Counted from the stretch's first letter, positions 14,290 to 23,295 are shown. The stretch is DNA of 34,809 nucleotides from Candidatus Omnitrophota bacterium (GCA_015232565.1 JADFZK010000034.1:1-34809); one strand, 5' to 3'. The notes: generated from the sequence alone by a model not told the origin. Made by a program: numbers and translations.

Positions 14290-16999
14290 AACAACGCTGA
14301 CGGGATAATTCGACCCGCAGTTCAACAGCCGACGTGCCCTGGCGGAATAAAGCGCGCTCAAGCCGGGCAGTACCGTCGGAGTTTATGGGATCCGGAACCA
14401 CCACACCATTAAAGAATATCTGCTCCACACGATAAGCCCCGGCGTCGAGCCGGGCGGGATTACTGTACACCACGGCCACCGGCCGGCCGGCGAATTGAAA
14501 ATCAACCCGCGCCTCGCCCTGGGCATTGAATTCTTCCAACACCAATTGCGGCGCCAGCACCAGGTCGCCCATACAACCGCGCACGCCGTAAGCCTGGGTA
14601 AGTAAAGTAAGGACATACCAACTCGCCGAGCCCGTAAGAAAATGATACATACCGCGGCCGGAAGCGTCGAAATATTCCGGGACACCGGGATAAATACGTG
14701 CCCGGTACGGATGCCGGCTCATATCGTATAACGAACGCAAAGCCCGGTACCCTTCGCGGCTCAAACCCTGGGCATAAAGCGCATAAGCGTACATCACCAC
14801 CATGTGGCTGAAGACCGCCCCGTTCTCTTTGGTGCCGAAAGCAAAACCAAATGCCCGTCCGAAAGAAAGATAAGTCCGTAAACCGAAATCCGTATTGAGG
14901 CGATACCCGCCGAGCTGGGGATCTTTCAGGAAATGTTCCACTGCCTTTACCACTTCCCGGGCTTCTTCCCGAGTGGCCAATCCGCTCATTAAAGGAAAAA
15001 CCTGGCCGGTAAGGGTCATCCACACCCGGCCGTTCTTATGGCCCTCGACGCGCGCACCGTCATTATCGTAATAACCGTTGAACCAACGATCCGCGCCGAA
15101 AGACACCATCTCGTGCGCGCGGATATGTCCGAACGCCCACTGGCCTTTGTGGCGCAAGTCGGCGGCCACCGCGGCTACGGCCAGCTCGACCGTTTCCCCG
15201 CTTACCGCCGGATGCACTGCCTTAAAATACTCGTCGAACAAACGGGCGCGCTTGGCCGCGGCGTCGTTATAATCCACAGCCAGCGACAAAGTGTCCAGCA
15301 GTAACCGCAATTCTGCCGCCACCCGGATAGTGCGCCGGCCGCAAGCCTGGCCCGCCGCTTCCAGCAGATCGGCGATCTTGAACAGATTGCCGGCGTAAAA
15401 AGACATGAACGCCACGCTTTCACCATGTTTGAAAGCCATGTCGAGGCCGTCGTTCCAGTCGGCGCTTTCCAGGCGGGTAATATTGTGGCCGCCCACGTTA
15501 AAGAACTGGACCAGATGCTGGACCAGAATATGCTCCAGCACCGTGCCCTGATAAACTTCACCGGTAGCCGCTTTCAACTGGTTACCATGCGACGAAACCC
15601 AGTGCTCGTTCTTCCCGAAAGAACGGCTCTGCTGGGGATCGCAAAAATAGGGCACCAATTCAAAAAGAAAAGCCGCATCGCCGGATTGATCGATATAAAG
15701 TTGCGTGGTAGTGAACGGCCACACGCCATGATCCATCCAGACCCGGGTGATCGCATTGCGGTCGGCAATAAACTCGCCGGGTTGTTGGCCGATGATAGTG
15801 GCATTGGTGCCGTCGATCCGCACCCCCGCGAAATTATTAAGCAATTGGCCGCGCACCTCGCCCGGTTCAATAAGAATGAGCGACAGCAGGTCCTGCCAGA
15901 TATCGCGCCAGCCCTTGCCGCCCTTGCCGTAATCGTGATCCGGCAGGAAAGAACAACCGTAGATCCGGCGCAGAACGGGCTGTAAAGCCACCCAGCGCAT
16001 CCAGGAAGTGAACGCCGGGTCAGCGGAATGAAACTGCACCGCGGCAGTCTTGCCCGCCCAGAACACGCTGTTGGCCGCCCAGGCCGCCGCAAAAAGATCC
16101 GGCGTAGCGAAGCGGGCAAAATCGACCAGAGCCGCGGCCTTGGTTTCGGCAGTGCCAATAGCTACAATGAAAGAACTTTCCTGGCCCGGCGCCAGAACAG
16201 CCGCGGAGAAACGCAGGGAGCCCACCGCCTCCTGCCCTTCGCGTTCGGCCTCGGACAAAAGGCGCGGCAAGGCATTATTTATTAACGCCGACGGACACTC
16301 AAAAGTGCCGCCCTCGCCAAAGAAACTTTCAAAAGTGGGGAAAGAACCCTCCGGCAACTGTCCGGCATTGGAACAACCAAATACATAATAGACGGCGCGC
16401 GCAAGCTTGTGGCCCTCCTCATTAAAGGCCATGGTCGGCCCGGCCACCACCCCCTCGGGGCACTGGTCGATGCGGTTAAGCAAGGCGGTCACATGCTCAT
16501 GGTCGTGTTTGTTGGCCAGCGCGCGGCCGAACAACACAAAAGCTGTGGTCGCAGTGAACTTGACCGGCGCGGATGACACATTTCGCACCGTAAAACGGGT
16601 AAGTTCCAGTTTCTCGCCGGATACCGGCACAAAACTGAGCGCGGAAAGTTCCAACCCCAGGGCCGGCGCCTGGCGCACCACCCGGTGCCACAGCTGGCCG
16701 GCCTCCACCTGGTCGCCCGCCAGCGGCAGTTCGGCAAAAGAGAACAGGCCTTTGCCCTCCACCGCCACGAACAAATTGCGCGACGATGAACGCAGATCCT
16801 CGCGCGAGGCGGGCTTATTCACATAAGAAAACTTGTCGACCTTGATATCGCCGCCCAGGAAAGGCGTGATAGACGACTTTATTCCAGCGCCATCGATGCC
16901 GCATAACGGGGCATAAATAAGGCGCGACCCCATGGCCGCAGAGGAACTGAAGGTTATCCCGTCGGGAAAAAAAGAATAGAAACTGTCGGCTGAAGGCAT
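14282..16999 (-). CDS. GH94-family (GT36) glycoside phosphorylase
   Basis: A 905-residue cytoplasmic protein without a signal peptide. GH94 enzymes split beta-glucosidic bonds with phosphate, giving alpha-sugar-1-phosphate. An N-terminal beta-sandwich (to ~300) precedes the (alpha/alpha)6 barrel. Visible motifs are W-R-D-I-W-Q-D (364-370), D-G-T-N-A-T-I-I-G (396-404), W-M-D-H-G-V-W-P-F (421-429), and S-A-D-W-N-D-G-L-D (512-520), which holds the family's general-acid aspartate (D517 by precedent). F-G-F-A-F-G-T-K-E-N-G-A-V-F-S-H lies near 715-730. The W-Q-D and D-G-T-N-A-T motifs remind me more of beta-1,2-oligoglucan phosphorylases than of cellobiose phosphorylases, but I cannot fix the substrate. 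The start follows no strong ribosome site. A promoter with an overlapping palindrome lies 43-71 bp upstream. It fits with the LacI gene and the extracellular glycosidase as the intracellular step of a glucan pathway. Confidence 0.92.
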   Translation of the reverse strand: MPSADSFYSFFPDGITFSSSAAMGSRLIYAPLCGIDGAGIKSSITPFLGGDIKVDKFSYVNKPASREDLRSSSRNLFVAVEGKGLFSFAELPLAGDQVEAGQLWHRVVRQAPALGLELSALSFVPVSGEKLELTRFTVRNVSSAPVKFTATTAFVLFGRALANKHDHEHVTALLNRIDQCPEGVVAGPTMAFNEEGHKLARAVYYVFGCSNAGQLPEGSFPTFESFFGEGGTFECPSALINNALPRLLSEAEREGQEAVGSLRFSAAVLAPGQESSFIVAIGTAETKAAALVDFARFATPDLFAAAWAANSVFWAGKTAAVQFHSADPAFTSWMRWVALQPVLRRIYGCSFLPDHDYGKGGKGWRDIWQDLLSLILIEPGEVRGQLLNNFAGVRIDGTNATIIGQQPGEFIADRNAITRVWMDHGVWPFTTTQLYIDQSGDAAFLFELVPYFCDPQQSRSFGKNEHWVSSHGNQLKAATGEVYQGTVLEHILVQHLVQFFNVGGHNITRLESADWNDGLDMAFKHGESVAFMSFYAGNLFKIADLLEAAGQACGRRTIRVAAELRLLLDTLSLAVDYNDAAAKRARLFDEYFKAVHPAVSGETVELAVAAVAADLRHKGQWAFGHIRAHEMVSFGADRWFNGYYDNDGARVEGHKNGRVWMTLTGQVFPLMSGLATREEAREVVKAVEHFLKDPQLGGYRLNTDFGLRTYLSFGRAFGFAFGTKENGAVFSHMVVMYAYALYAQGLSREGYRALRSLYDMSRHPYRARIYPGVPEYFDASGRGMYHFLTGSASWYVLTLLTQAYGVRGCMGDLVLAPQLVLEEFNAQGEARVDFQFAGRPVAVVYSNPARLDAGAYRVEQIFFNGVVVPDPINSDGTARLERALFRQGTSAVELRVELSRQRCSS

Positions 17000-17041
17000 A
17001 AATTTATCTTATCAAGGGATTATTAAAGAAACGAACGCGCC

Positions 17042-17070
17042 ATTCTAGCGTGCGCGCTAATGGGGAACAA
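17042..17070 (-). promoter_or_regulatory. Promoter with overlapping operator palindrome, upstream of the GH94 gene
   Basis: On the minus strand TTGTTC (17065-17070) and TAGAAT (17042-17047) are 17 bp apart. Between and overlapping them is the palindrome TAGCG-TGCG-CGCTA (plus-strand 17045-17058, written in plus orientation), ideally placed for repression. A related sequence, C-T-A-A-C-G-C-T-C-G-C-G, is found at about 14040 upstream of the glycosidase gene. Confidence 0.5.
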
Positions 17071-17115
17071 GGATTTTCTTACCCGTTTATACAGCCGAAG
17101 ACGTACCACCGCTCT

Positions 17116-17535
17116 TTAACGGAAAGCGCTCAGAACGATGTTATAGATCAGAAAAACTAAAAGAATAACACCCGCCGATACCGACAGGATCTGGACCGGG
17201 CGACTCAAAAAGAAGCGCTCTCTTTTCAATCCTTTTTGCAGAGCCGCCTCATCACATTCAACTTTTACGTGCAATTGACGTAAAACTGCTGTCAAATCAC
17301 CAAACGAGCCGACTCTTAACTCAAAGGCCCGCCGACTGGCGTCTTTTAGTTTAAACCTCACCTTGGCCCCCAGAGCAACCGGAAATATTTGCACTCCGGA
17401 AATATCCGCCAGCGCTTCATCAAAAATAACCAGGCCGAACAAAACCGACACACTAATTCTTTCTTCCGTCACCACCAGGTTCCATAACCACAAACCATTG
17501 TCCAGATATCGTCGGTGAAAAAGCGCACGCGGCAT
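17116..17535 (-). CDS. Small C-terminally membrane-anchored protein, partner of the RHS protein
   Basis: A 139-residue protein. The ATG at 17535 follows AGGAG at about 9 bases. Another ATG at 17577 overlaps the RHS stop (ATGA) and is in frame, so translation may also be coupled. Residues ~10-95 look like a small beta-rich domain (L-W-L-W-N-L-V-V-T-E-E-R-I-S-V-S-V-L-F-G), with alternating hydrophobics as in PH-like or GRAM-like folds; this is a guess from pattern only. Residues ~112-135 are a single membrane span (V-S-A-G-V-I-L-L-V-F-L-I-Y) with almost nothing after it, a tail-anchored layout. The position directly after an RHS gene is where immunity proteins or dedicated partners usually sit. 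No family recognised. Confidence 0.8.
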   Translation of the reverse strand: MPRALFHRRYLDNGLWLWNLVVTEERISVSVLFGLVIFDEALADISGVQIFPVALGAKVRFKLKDASRRAFELRVGSFGDLTAVLRQLHVKVECDEAALQKGLKRERFFLSRPVQILSVSAGVILLVFLIYNIVLSAFR

Positions 17536-17573
17536 CTGTTTTTCTCCTGTTGAATTTGGAGCCGAAATACAGC

Positions 17574-20500
17574 TCATCGGCCCTGTGAAATATATGTACC
17601 CTGATTCCCGGGAACTGTCCCTGTTGTTGCCTGCGCTCCGCTGGTAGTATAGGTGACCGGCAATGCCACACCCAGACCCAAACCAACTTGCACCGAATCC
17701 GGGATCCAGGTACCGGGATTATTCCAGCTGATATCATTCCGCATAGTCACCTGCACACCGCCATATTTACCCATCCAGGGAAAATTAACTCCGATTGTGT
17801 CGCCGGCCTTCTCACCGCAGGATCCGCTTATGTCGCTTAAACCTGCCGAACCGCCAATATCAAAGATCTCGCCATAGACGATCTCCGGCGAAAAACCATT
17901 ACCCTTCAGCCGGGCATCAGGACTTAGCGGATTTCTTAATTCCGAACCCCAGTTACCCCCCACCGCGACACCAGCGGTTACCGGGGCATGCGCGCCTGCA
18001 TTATAAGCGATGCTTAACAACCCCAAAGGGTCGAGGAAATTTACCGGATCATTATGCAGATATAAATATTTGTTGAATCCGTCGGCCATACCGAGCGGGT
18101 CGGGCGTAAGCCAGCGGCCGGTCTCGGGCTCGTAATAACGCGCCCCGAAATAATATAACCCGGCGTAACCTTCCCATTCTTTGGTGGAGAACTTGTAAAC
18201 ATTGCTGCCCGCGATCCCGCTGTGTTTATTATCGCGGCCGAAAGCATCGTAACCATAGTCACCGGTATCATTGCCATTCACATCGGTGATGTCCTGCACG
18301 CCGCCCTGGCAGTCGTAATGAAAATAATAGACTCGCCCTGGATCAGTGGTTTGCGGTTCCGGCGCGGCCGCTACGCCCGCCTGCTCACCACCCGCCGGAG
18401 CCGGAGGGACCGCAGTATTGATCATATTCCTGAAATAAATTATCCCGCCAACACCTCCCGGATAATCCTGACCGCGCACGTAACTGCGGGTCGTGCGCAG
18501 GCTGGCGTTCTTTTCCAGCACCACATTCTGCCCGTCATACAGGAAAGTGGTTTCCTGGCCGTCACGCACGGCTTTGGTACGCCGCCCATCACCTGAATAC
18601 TGGAACGCGGCCGTAATACCGTTGGCCGTCAAGGCGACAAGACGACTTTCCAGATCGTAACCATAAGTACTCACATTGTTGACCGCCGCGCCCACCGTCA
18701 TCACCGTTCTCTGAATACGATTGCCGCGGTCATCGTAATCGTACGCTGTCGTATCCGTAGTGAAAGCATTTCCCTGAACTTCCAGAATGCGGGAATACTG
18801 CAAAAGCTTATTCTCCGCGTCGTAAGTATAGGCCTTCTTTAATACCAACGGCAAGTCAACAGACAGGGCCGGGCCATAACCAGCACTTCTTAACTGAGCT
18901 TGTACCACCGGACTTAATATCCCGGAGTCCTGGCCCCACAACACGTTAACTGTGGTATTCTTTTTAAAACTCACCCGATTACCCGCCGGATCATAGGCAT
19001 ACTCATAATCGTATTTACCGGTATTGGTTTCGCGTACCAACTGGCCTTTGGCATCATAGGTATAGTTTACCGTCTGGGCATTTATTCCCAGCCGGGCTTT
19101 CTTACTGATAAACCCGCCGAGATCATAGGTATACATCTCCTGGTCGATCACCTTGCCGTTCTTCGCATTCACGTTCACCACCGCCAGCACCCGGTTGAGC
19201 AGGTCATAAGTCCGCAAATTACGGATCCGGTTCGGATAATCGATTGACATTACATTCGAATTAAAATCATAGGCATATGTGGTAATTCCGGCCGGGGCCT
19301 TCAGCGAGGTAACCCGGTTCAAGGCATCGTAAACATACGTTGTCCGGTTGCCGTCCTGGTCGGTCGTGCTCAGGCGATTACCTGCCAGGTCATAAGTATA
19401 ACTGATCTTGTAACCGGCCAACGGCCCGGTTTCACCAAGCAACCGACCCAGCGCATCGTACTCATACGTTGTTACTCCCTGGCTGTCGGTCATACTGGTC
19501 TTGCGGCCTAAAGCGTCATATTCATACGCCACCACCTTGCTATCCGGATACGCCACCCTGGTCAGGCGATTCAAAGCGTCGTAAGTATGCACAATAGGCG
19601 CGGCATTGCCAAAAGTCCGGGAAATAATATTGCCTGCCGGATCATAAGTAAAACCCCGGGTACTCCCTAAGGGGGTAGTCTCAACCTGCAAGCGGCCAAC
19701 CGGATCGACCGTACGATAAGTAATCTGGCCTTTCTCATCAGTTAAACTGATGATCCGCCCGGCAGTGTCGTATTCAGTCTGCACCATCCCGCCCAGCGGA
19801 TCGATGGTCTTAACCAAACGCTCATATCCGTCGTAGACATTCGTCGTAACACGCAGTTTCGGGTCGGTTAACCGGATACGGTTCCCCAGGGAGTCGTAGG
19901 CATAGCTCGTAGCCGCGCCATTGGGCGCGGTCATCCTTACCAGCCGGCCAGCGATGTCATAAGAAAACAGGGTCTGTGCGCCCCGGGGATCGATAGCGGC
20001 AAGGACCTTCCCTAATTTATCGTAAGTGAAGCGCCGGGTGCCGCCCAAAGCATTGGCGCTTTGGATCATCTGCCCGTACGAATTATACGTCATAGTGGTT
20101 TTGCGCAATAAGGCATCGGTTATCGACACCAGGTTGCCTTTGCTGTCGTAGGCCAGGCTGGTCCGGGCATTCAGAGGATCGATCACACTGGTTAGATTAC
20201 CCCGGGCATCATAATCGTTGGTCGTAACACCACCTAAAGCATTGGTAGTTGTTTTAAGCAGATTATAATCGCTCGTATATGTGTAACGGGTCACCCGGCC
20301 CAAAGCATCCGTGATCTTCAACAAATTGCCTTTGGCATCGTACTCAAAAGCCGTCCGATTACCATTGGCGTCGATCACCGCGGTCTTGTTCATCTTGCTA
20401 TCCCATTCAGTCCGGGAAGTGTGCCCCAGCGCATCGGTGCGGGAAGTTTCCAGGCCCATGGAGTTGAAGACATACGTAGTCTTGTTCCCCAAAGAATCGG

Positions 20501-21761
20501 TCACTTCGGTAGTGTTGTTATCCTTGAAATCAAGCGTCGCCTTGTTAACATCGCCATCCTGCCAGTTTTGATACGCCCTACCCTGCAGGTCATAGGCATA
20601 ATAGGTTTTGTGCCCGTTGGCATTAGTGATCTGAATGATGTTGTGATCATTATCGTATACATACCGCACAACCCTGCCATCGGGGTAAGTGACAGTGGCC
20701 AGGTTGCAGGAATTCTCATACGTGTAACGGGTCGTACGCCCCAAAGGGTCTATGATCGCCGAAACAAGCTCATCATCATTGAACAGCACCTTGATCCGCT
20801 GGCCGCCCGGATCTTCCAGATACGCGCTTTCGGGCCGGGCAGGATCGTAAATATACCGGAGAGCATTTCCGTTACGATCTTTCATCAAAACCATATCGCC
20901 TTCGGCGTCGTAAACAAAAACATTACCGTTCTTGTCCGTACGGGTAAAAGAGCCGTCCCCATTCTCCACCAGCGTAGAATAATTACCGACCATACTGACA
21001 AAAGAACCGTCGTTATTCCGAAGAAAATGCAAATTAGCACCATTCTCGTCGTTCACCACCGCTCCGCCGTCATCATCAAAATTCAACCACTGATCGTAAG
21101 GCGTCCTCCAGCCATGGCCAAAAAGGCCGTCGTTCCGGCCGGTAGCATAAGTGCGGGTAAGATTAAACAACCCCCCGCCCGGTAAAGGATAAAAAAGATC
21201 GGTAGCCTTGGTGTACATTACACCCGTGGCAATATCGATAGGATCCTGTGTCATGGTCTTCAGACGGTCGGGCACCATCTTGCCTGTTTTAAGGAAAGCC
21301 CCCGCTTCAACAGAATTCGTAGTGCGGCCATCCAAATAAGTAGTGACCGTCAACACATCTCCGGTGGCCAGGGAATAAAACCTGACCCGCACGAATAACT
21401 GCGGAAAACGATCCACCACCTCCTGATGCCATTGCGCCAACCCCACCCGGACAGAAGTGTGGCTGGTTTTTTCTCCAAACGAGATCGGATCACCCGGTTT
21501 GACACCTGATCTTGGATGCGGATTCATATCCAGCGCCACAAAAGTAATACTACTGCTATCCCAATGCCAGTCCACTTGCGGCGGTACTGTTATCGCCCAG
21601 GAATAAGCATATGTGCCCCGATAAACATACTGCCCAACGCTCGGATTCTCCTCATGCTCATCCGAGATCAGCTGAACAGAAAGCGCCGGCAATTCACTTT
21701 GCTGGGCAAAAGCCACCAGCGGCATAATTAGAAACAAGATGAAAATAAGCAGTTTTTTCAC
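17574..21761 (-). CDS. Secreted RHS/YD-repeat protein with unrecognised C-terminal tail
   Basis: A 1395-residue protein with a GTG start at 21761 (GAGG 6 bases upstream) and a signal peptide (1-19, A-F-A before Q). Residues ~20-160 form a unique N-terminal domain; P-I-D-I-A-T-G and D-L-F-Y-P-L-P-G-G-G-L mark the start of the RHS region (~170-200). Dozens of YD repeats follow (Y-D-x-x-G-R/N-x-x-x-x-T-D). The RHS core ends with R-Y-Y-E-P-E-T-G-R-W-L-T-P-D-P-L-G and N-F-L-D-P-L-G-L (~1205-1248), the usual boundary before a variable C-terminal domain. The last ~147 residues are glycine-rich (A-G-V-A-V-G-G-N-W-G, V-G-L-G-L-G-V-A-L-P) with no nuclease or deaminase motif I recognise. RHS proteins form a shell that encloses such tails. 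A Sec signal rather than a PAAR or VgrG domain suggests envelope or surface display. Confidence 0.95.
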   Translation of the reverse strand: MKKLLIFILFLIMPLVAFAQQSELPALSVQLISDEHEENPSVGQYVYRGTYAYSWAITVPPQVDWHWDSSSITFVALDMNPHPRSGVKPGDPISFGEKTSHTSVRVGLAQWHQEVVDRFPQLFVRVRFYSLATGDVLTVTTYLDGRTTNSVEAGAFLKTGKMVPDRLKTMTQDPIDIATGVMYTKATDLFYPLPGGGLFNLTRTYATGRNDGLFGHGWRTPYDQWLNFDDDGGAVVNDENGANLHFLRNNDGSFVSMVGNYSTLVENGDGSFTRTDKNGNVFVYDAEGDMVLMKDRNGNALRYIYDPARPESAYLEDPGGQRIKVLFNDDELVSAIIDPLGRTTRYTYENSCNLATVTYPDGRVVRYVYDNDHNIIQITNANGHKTYYAYDLQGRAYQNWQDGDVNKATLDFKDNNTTEVTDSLGNKTTYVFNSMGLETSRTDALGHTSRTEWDSKMNKTAVIDANGNRTAFEYDAKGNLLKITDALGRVTRYTYTSDYNLLKTTTNALGGVTTNDYDARGNLTSVIDPLNARTSLAYDSKGNLVSITDALLRKTTMTYNSYGQMIQSANALGGTRRFTYDKLGKVLAAIDPRGAQTLFSYDIAGRLVRMTAPNGAATSYAYDSLGNRIRLTDPKLRVTTNVYDGYERLVKTIDPLGGMVQTEYDTAGRIISLTDEKGQITYRTVDPVGRLQVETTPLGSTRGFTYDPAGNIISRTFGNAAPIVHTYDALNRLTRVAYPDSKVVAYEYDALGRKTSMTDSQGVTTYEYDALGRLLGETGPLAGYKISYTYDLAGNRLSTTDQDGNRTTYVYDALNRVTSLKAPAGITTYAYDFNSNVMSIDYPNRIRNLRTYDLLNRVLAVVNVNAKNGKVIDQEMYTYDLGGFISKKARLGINAQTVNYTYDAKGQLVRETNTGKYDYEYAYDPAGNRVSFKKNTTVNVLWGQDSGILSPVVQAQLRSAGYGPALSVDLPLVLKKAYTYDAENKLLQYSRILEVQGNAFTTDTTAYDYDDRGNRIQRTVMTVGAAVNNVSTYGYDLESRLVALTANGITAAFQYSGDGRRTKAVRDGQETTFLYDGQNVVLEKNASLRTTRSYVRGQDYPGGVGGIIYFRNMINTAVPPAPAGGEQAGVAAAPEPQTTDPGRVYYFHYDCQGGVQDITDVNGNDTGDYGYDAFGRDNKHSGIAGSNVYKFSTKEWEGYAGLYYFGARYYEPETGRWLTPDPLGMADGFNKYLYLHNDPVNFLDPLGLLSIAYNAGAHAPVTAGVAVGGNWGSELRNPLSPDARLKGNGFSPEIVYGEIFDIGGSAGLSDISGSCGEKAGDTIGVNFPWMGKYGGVQVTMRNDISWNNPGTWIPDSVQVGLGLGVALPVTYTTSGAQATTGTVPGNQGTYISQGR

Positions 21762-21809
21762 AAGGAACCTCGTTAATTTTAAAGGTTAATGTTAAGGGAA
21801 GGTAACATA

Positions 21810-21815
21810 TGTCAA
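21810..21815 (-). promoter_or_regulatory. Possible -35 element of the RHS gene
   Basis: A perfect TTGACA on the minus strand lies 49-54 bp before the GTG start of the RHS gene. The -10 region 17-18 bp downstream is poor (C-A-T-T-A-A). Confidence 0.3.
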
Positions 21816-21889
21816 TGGTTTCGACAACAAATAAATTCCACTTTATTGTGTTACTGCCAGATTATTGTTTTTATCCACAACCCGCACAC

Positions 21890-21917
21890 TTGACGAACGG
21901 CTTCGGCGTGTTATACT
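21890..21917 (+). promoter_or_regulatory. Promoter of the vapBC pair
   Basis: TTGACG (21890-21895) and TATACT (21912-21917) are 16 bp apart, about 40 bp before the ATG at 21957: close to the sigma70 consensus. The bases between -10 and start include ATAATTAT, a small palindrome that could be part of an antitoxin-binding site. Confidence 0.65.
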
Positions 21918-21956
21918 TGGCTTGTAGGATGGAATAATTATCGATAGGAGAAACGT

Positions 21957-22163
21957 ATGACAACCGTTACCGTGTCCCCGAAGTTCCAGATCGTTATCCC
22001 CGCCCGGTTCCGCAAAGACCTGGGCATCGATCCGGGAGAAAAAATGCAGGTGATCTCATTCAAGAACCGGCTGGAGCTGTTGCCTGTTGTGCCAATGAAG
22101 TCCCGGCGCGGCTTCCTGAAAGGCCTGAAGGCGCCTTTTGAGAGGGAGCGCGACCGCGTATGA
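21957..22163 (+). CDS. vapB: AbrB/SpoVT-fold antitoxin (VapB-type)
   Basis: A 68-residue protein with the swapped-hairpin AbrB DNA-binding fold: T-V-T-V-S-P-K-F-Q-I-V-I-P, then R-K-D-L-G-I-D-P-G-E-K-M-Q-V. The C-terminal ~20 residues (P-M-K-S-R-R-G-F-L-K-G-L-K-A-P-F) match the usual toxin-wrapping tail with a basic stretch. AGGAG lies six bases before the ATG. The last codons overlap the toxin start by four bases (ATGA). Such antitoxins neutralise the toxin and repress their own promoter. Confidence 0.93.
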   Translation: MTTVTVSPKFQIVIPARFRKDLGIDPGEKMQVISFKNRLELLPVVPMKSRRGFLKGLKAPFERERDRV

Positions 22164-22534
22164 ATATCGTCGACACTTCCGCCTGGCTGGAATACTTCAC
22201 CGACCACGCCAACGCCAAACATTTCGCCCAGGCCATAGAAGACACCGCCCACCTCGTGGTACCGGTGATCTGCCTTTACGAAGTCTTCAAGAAGATCCTG
22301 CAGGAAAGCGGCGAGCACAACGCTCTGGAAGCGGTCGGCCTTATGAACCAGGGGCTGGTGATACCTTTGGATGCGCCGCTGGCGCTGTCTGCCGCCCAGA
22401 TCAGCGCCGAACTAAAACTGCCCATGGCCGACAGTATAGTACTGGCCACCGCCCGCTCGGTAAACGGCACGGTCTGGACCCAGGATGCGGATTTCAAAGG
22501 CCTGCCCGGCGTAAGATTCTTCCCAAAGCATTAA
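22160..22534 (+). CDS. vapC: PIN-domain ribonuclease toxin (VapC-type)
   Basis: A 124-residue PIN-domain protein. The metal-binding acidic residues are in place: D5 (I-V-D-T-S-A-W-L-E-Y), E41 (L-Y-E-V), D91 (M-A-D-S-I-V-L-A-T-A) and D109/D111 (T-Q-D-A-D-F). VapC toxins cut tRNA or rRNA in a Mg2+-dependent way; the target here is not readable. It overlaps the antitoxin gene by four bases. It ends 61 bp before the convergent PilZ gene. Confidence 0.94.
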   Translation: MNIVDTSAWLEYFTDHANAKHFAQAIEDTAHLVVPVICLYEVFKKILQESGEHNALEAVGLMNQGLVIPLDAPLALSAAQISAELKLPMADSIVLATARSVNGTVWTQDADFKGLPGVRFFPKH

Positions 22535-22595
22535 AGACCCGCCCCCCAAGATCGGAGAACGAGCCGAAATCGCAACAATAATTTTTAGTAAGGAA

Positions 22596-22934
22596 TTAAT
22601 TATTCTGGCTGGCCAGGGCGTAGCGCACCAGGCGGTGCATACGCATAAAATCTACTTTGTGGAACTCCACGCCCACTTCCCAGGAGCCGGACTGCATGGG
22701 ATGCACCCAGCGCACCCGGCCATTAAGGACCACCGGGTCCAGGCCGTCGGGCATCTTGACTTCGAGGGAAATGATATCGTCGATGAACATCCGCTGGCGG
22801 GTGGTGATATGCAGGCCCGAACCGGAAACATCCTGCAGGAACACATCGGTACCGTAATCTATGGAAGACTCGCGCAGGCGCGCGGGAAAACGGGCTTCGA
22901 AACGGTCGAATAGGCGGCGTTCAGAACTGTCCAT
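22596..22934 (-). CDS. PilZ-domain protein (c-di-GMP binding), copy 2
   Basis: A 112-residue single-domain PilZ protein. The c-di-GMP-binding motifs are present: R-L-F-D-R (RxxxR, ~6-10) and D-V-S-G-S-G (DxSxxG, ~36-41). It also has W-E-V-G-V-E-F near the end. I chose the ATG at 22934 (M-D-S-S-E-R-R), ten bases after the stop of the preceding PilZ gene; an upstream ATG at 22988 would overlap that gene. It probably relays c-di-GMP level to an envelope or motility target. Confidence 0.9.
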   Translation of the reverse strand: MDSSERRLFDRFEARFPARLRESSIDYGTDVFLQDVSGSGLHITTRQRMFIDDIISLEVKMPDGLDPVVLNGRVRWVHPMQSGSWEVGVEFHKVDFMRMHRLVRYALASQNN

Positions 22935-22944
22935 AATAGCGCCT

Positions 22945-23295
22945 TTAATCTTTAACCCGCTTTGCGAAACGATTGGATAATGATTCATCTAACAGGTCCC
23001 GGGAACCTTCTATTATATCGGAGAACGTTAATCCTATCCGATACTGGTCGGAATCGGAAACCTTGCGCACCCACTTGACTTCGCCTATAACCAGCACCGG
23101 CTCGGAATCGGGCTTAAGAGCCAGTTCAATGGCCACCCGCTCATTAATTGCTACCGGATGACTGGAAAGAAAACCAATGCCCTCGCGGCTGATATCTACT
23201 GTTTTAGTACTGGCAAAAGCCGAGCCCTGCTTGCCGTCAACCGGAACATAGCAATCAAAACGCGGAGATTTTCTTTTATTGGCTAACTCATTCAT
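22945..23295 (-). CDS. PilZ-domain protein (c-di-GMP binding), copy 1
   Basis: A 116-residue PilZ protein with R-K-S-P-R (RxxxR, ~8-12) and D-I-S-R-E-G (DxSxxG, ~35-40), then G-E-V-K-W-V-R and Y-R-I-G-L-T-F. It is the first gene of a two-gene PilZ operon with the 112-residue copy. A weak AGGAT lies upstream of the ATG. The two copies share only the motif framework, so the duplication is old. Confidence 0.9.
   Translation of the reverse strand: MNELANKRKSPRFDCYVPVDGKQGSAFASTKTVDISREGIGFLSSHPVAINERVAIELALKPDSEPVLVIGEVKWVRKVSDSDQYRIGLTFSDIIEGSRDLLDESLSNRFAKRVKD

Noticed and set aside
20421-21185. A 254-codon open frame opposite the RHS gene
   Set aside because: The repeated YD codons on the other strand create long antisense frames; the product is a low-information sequence.
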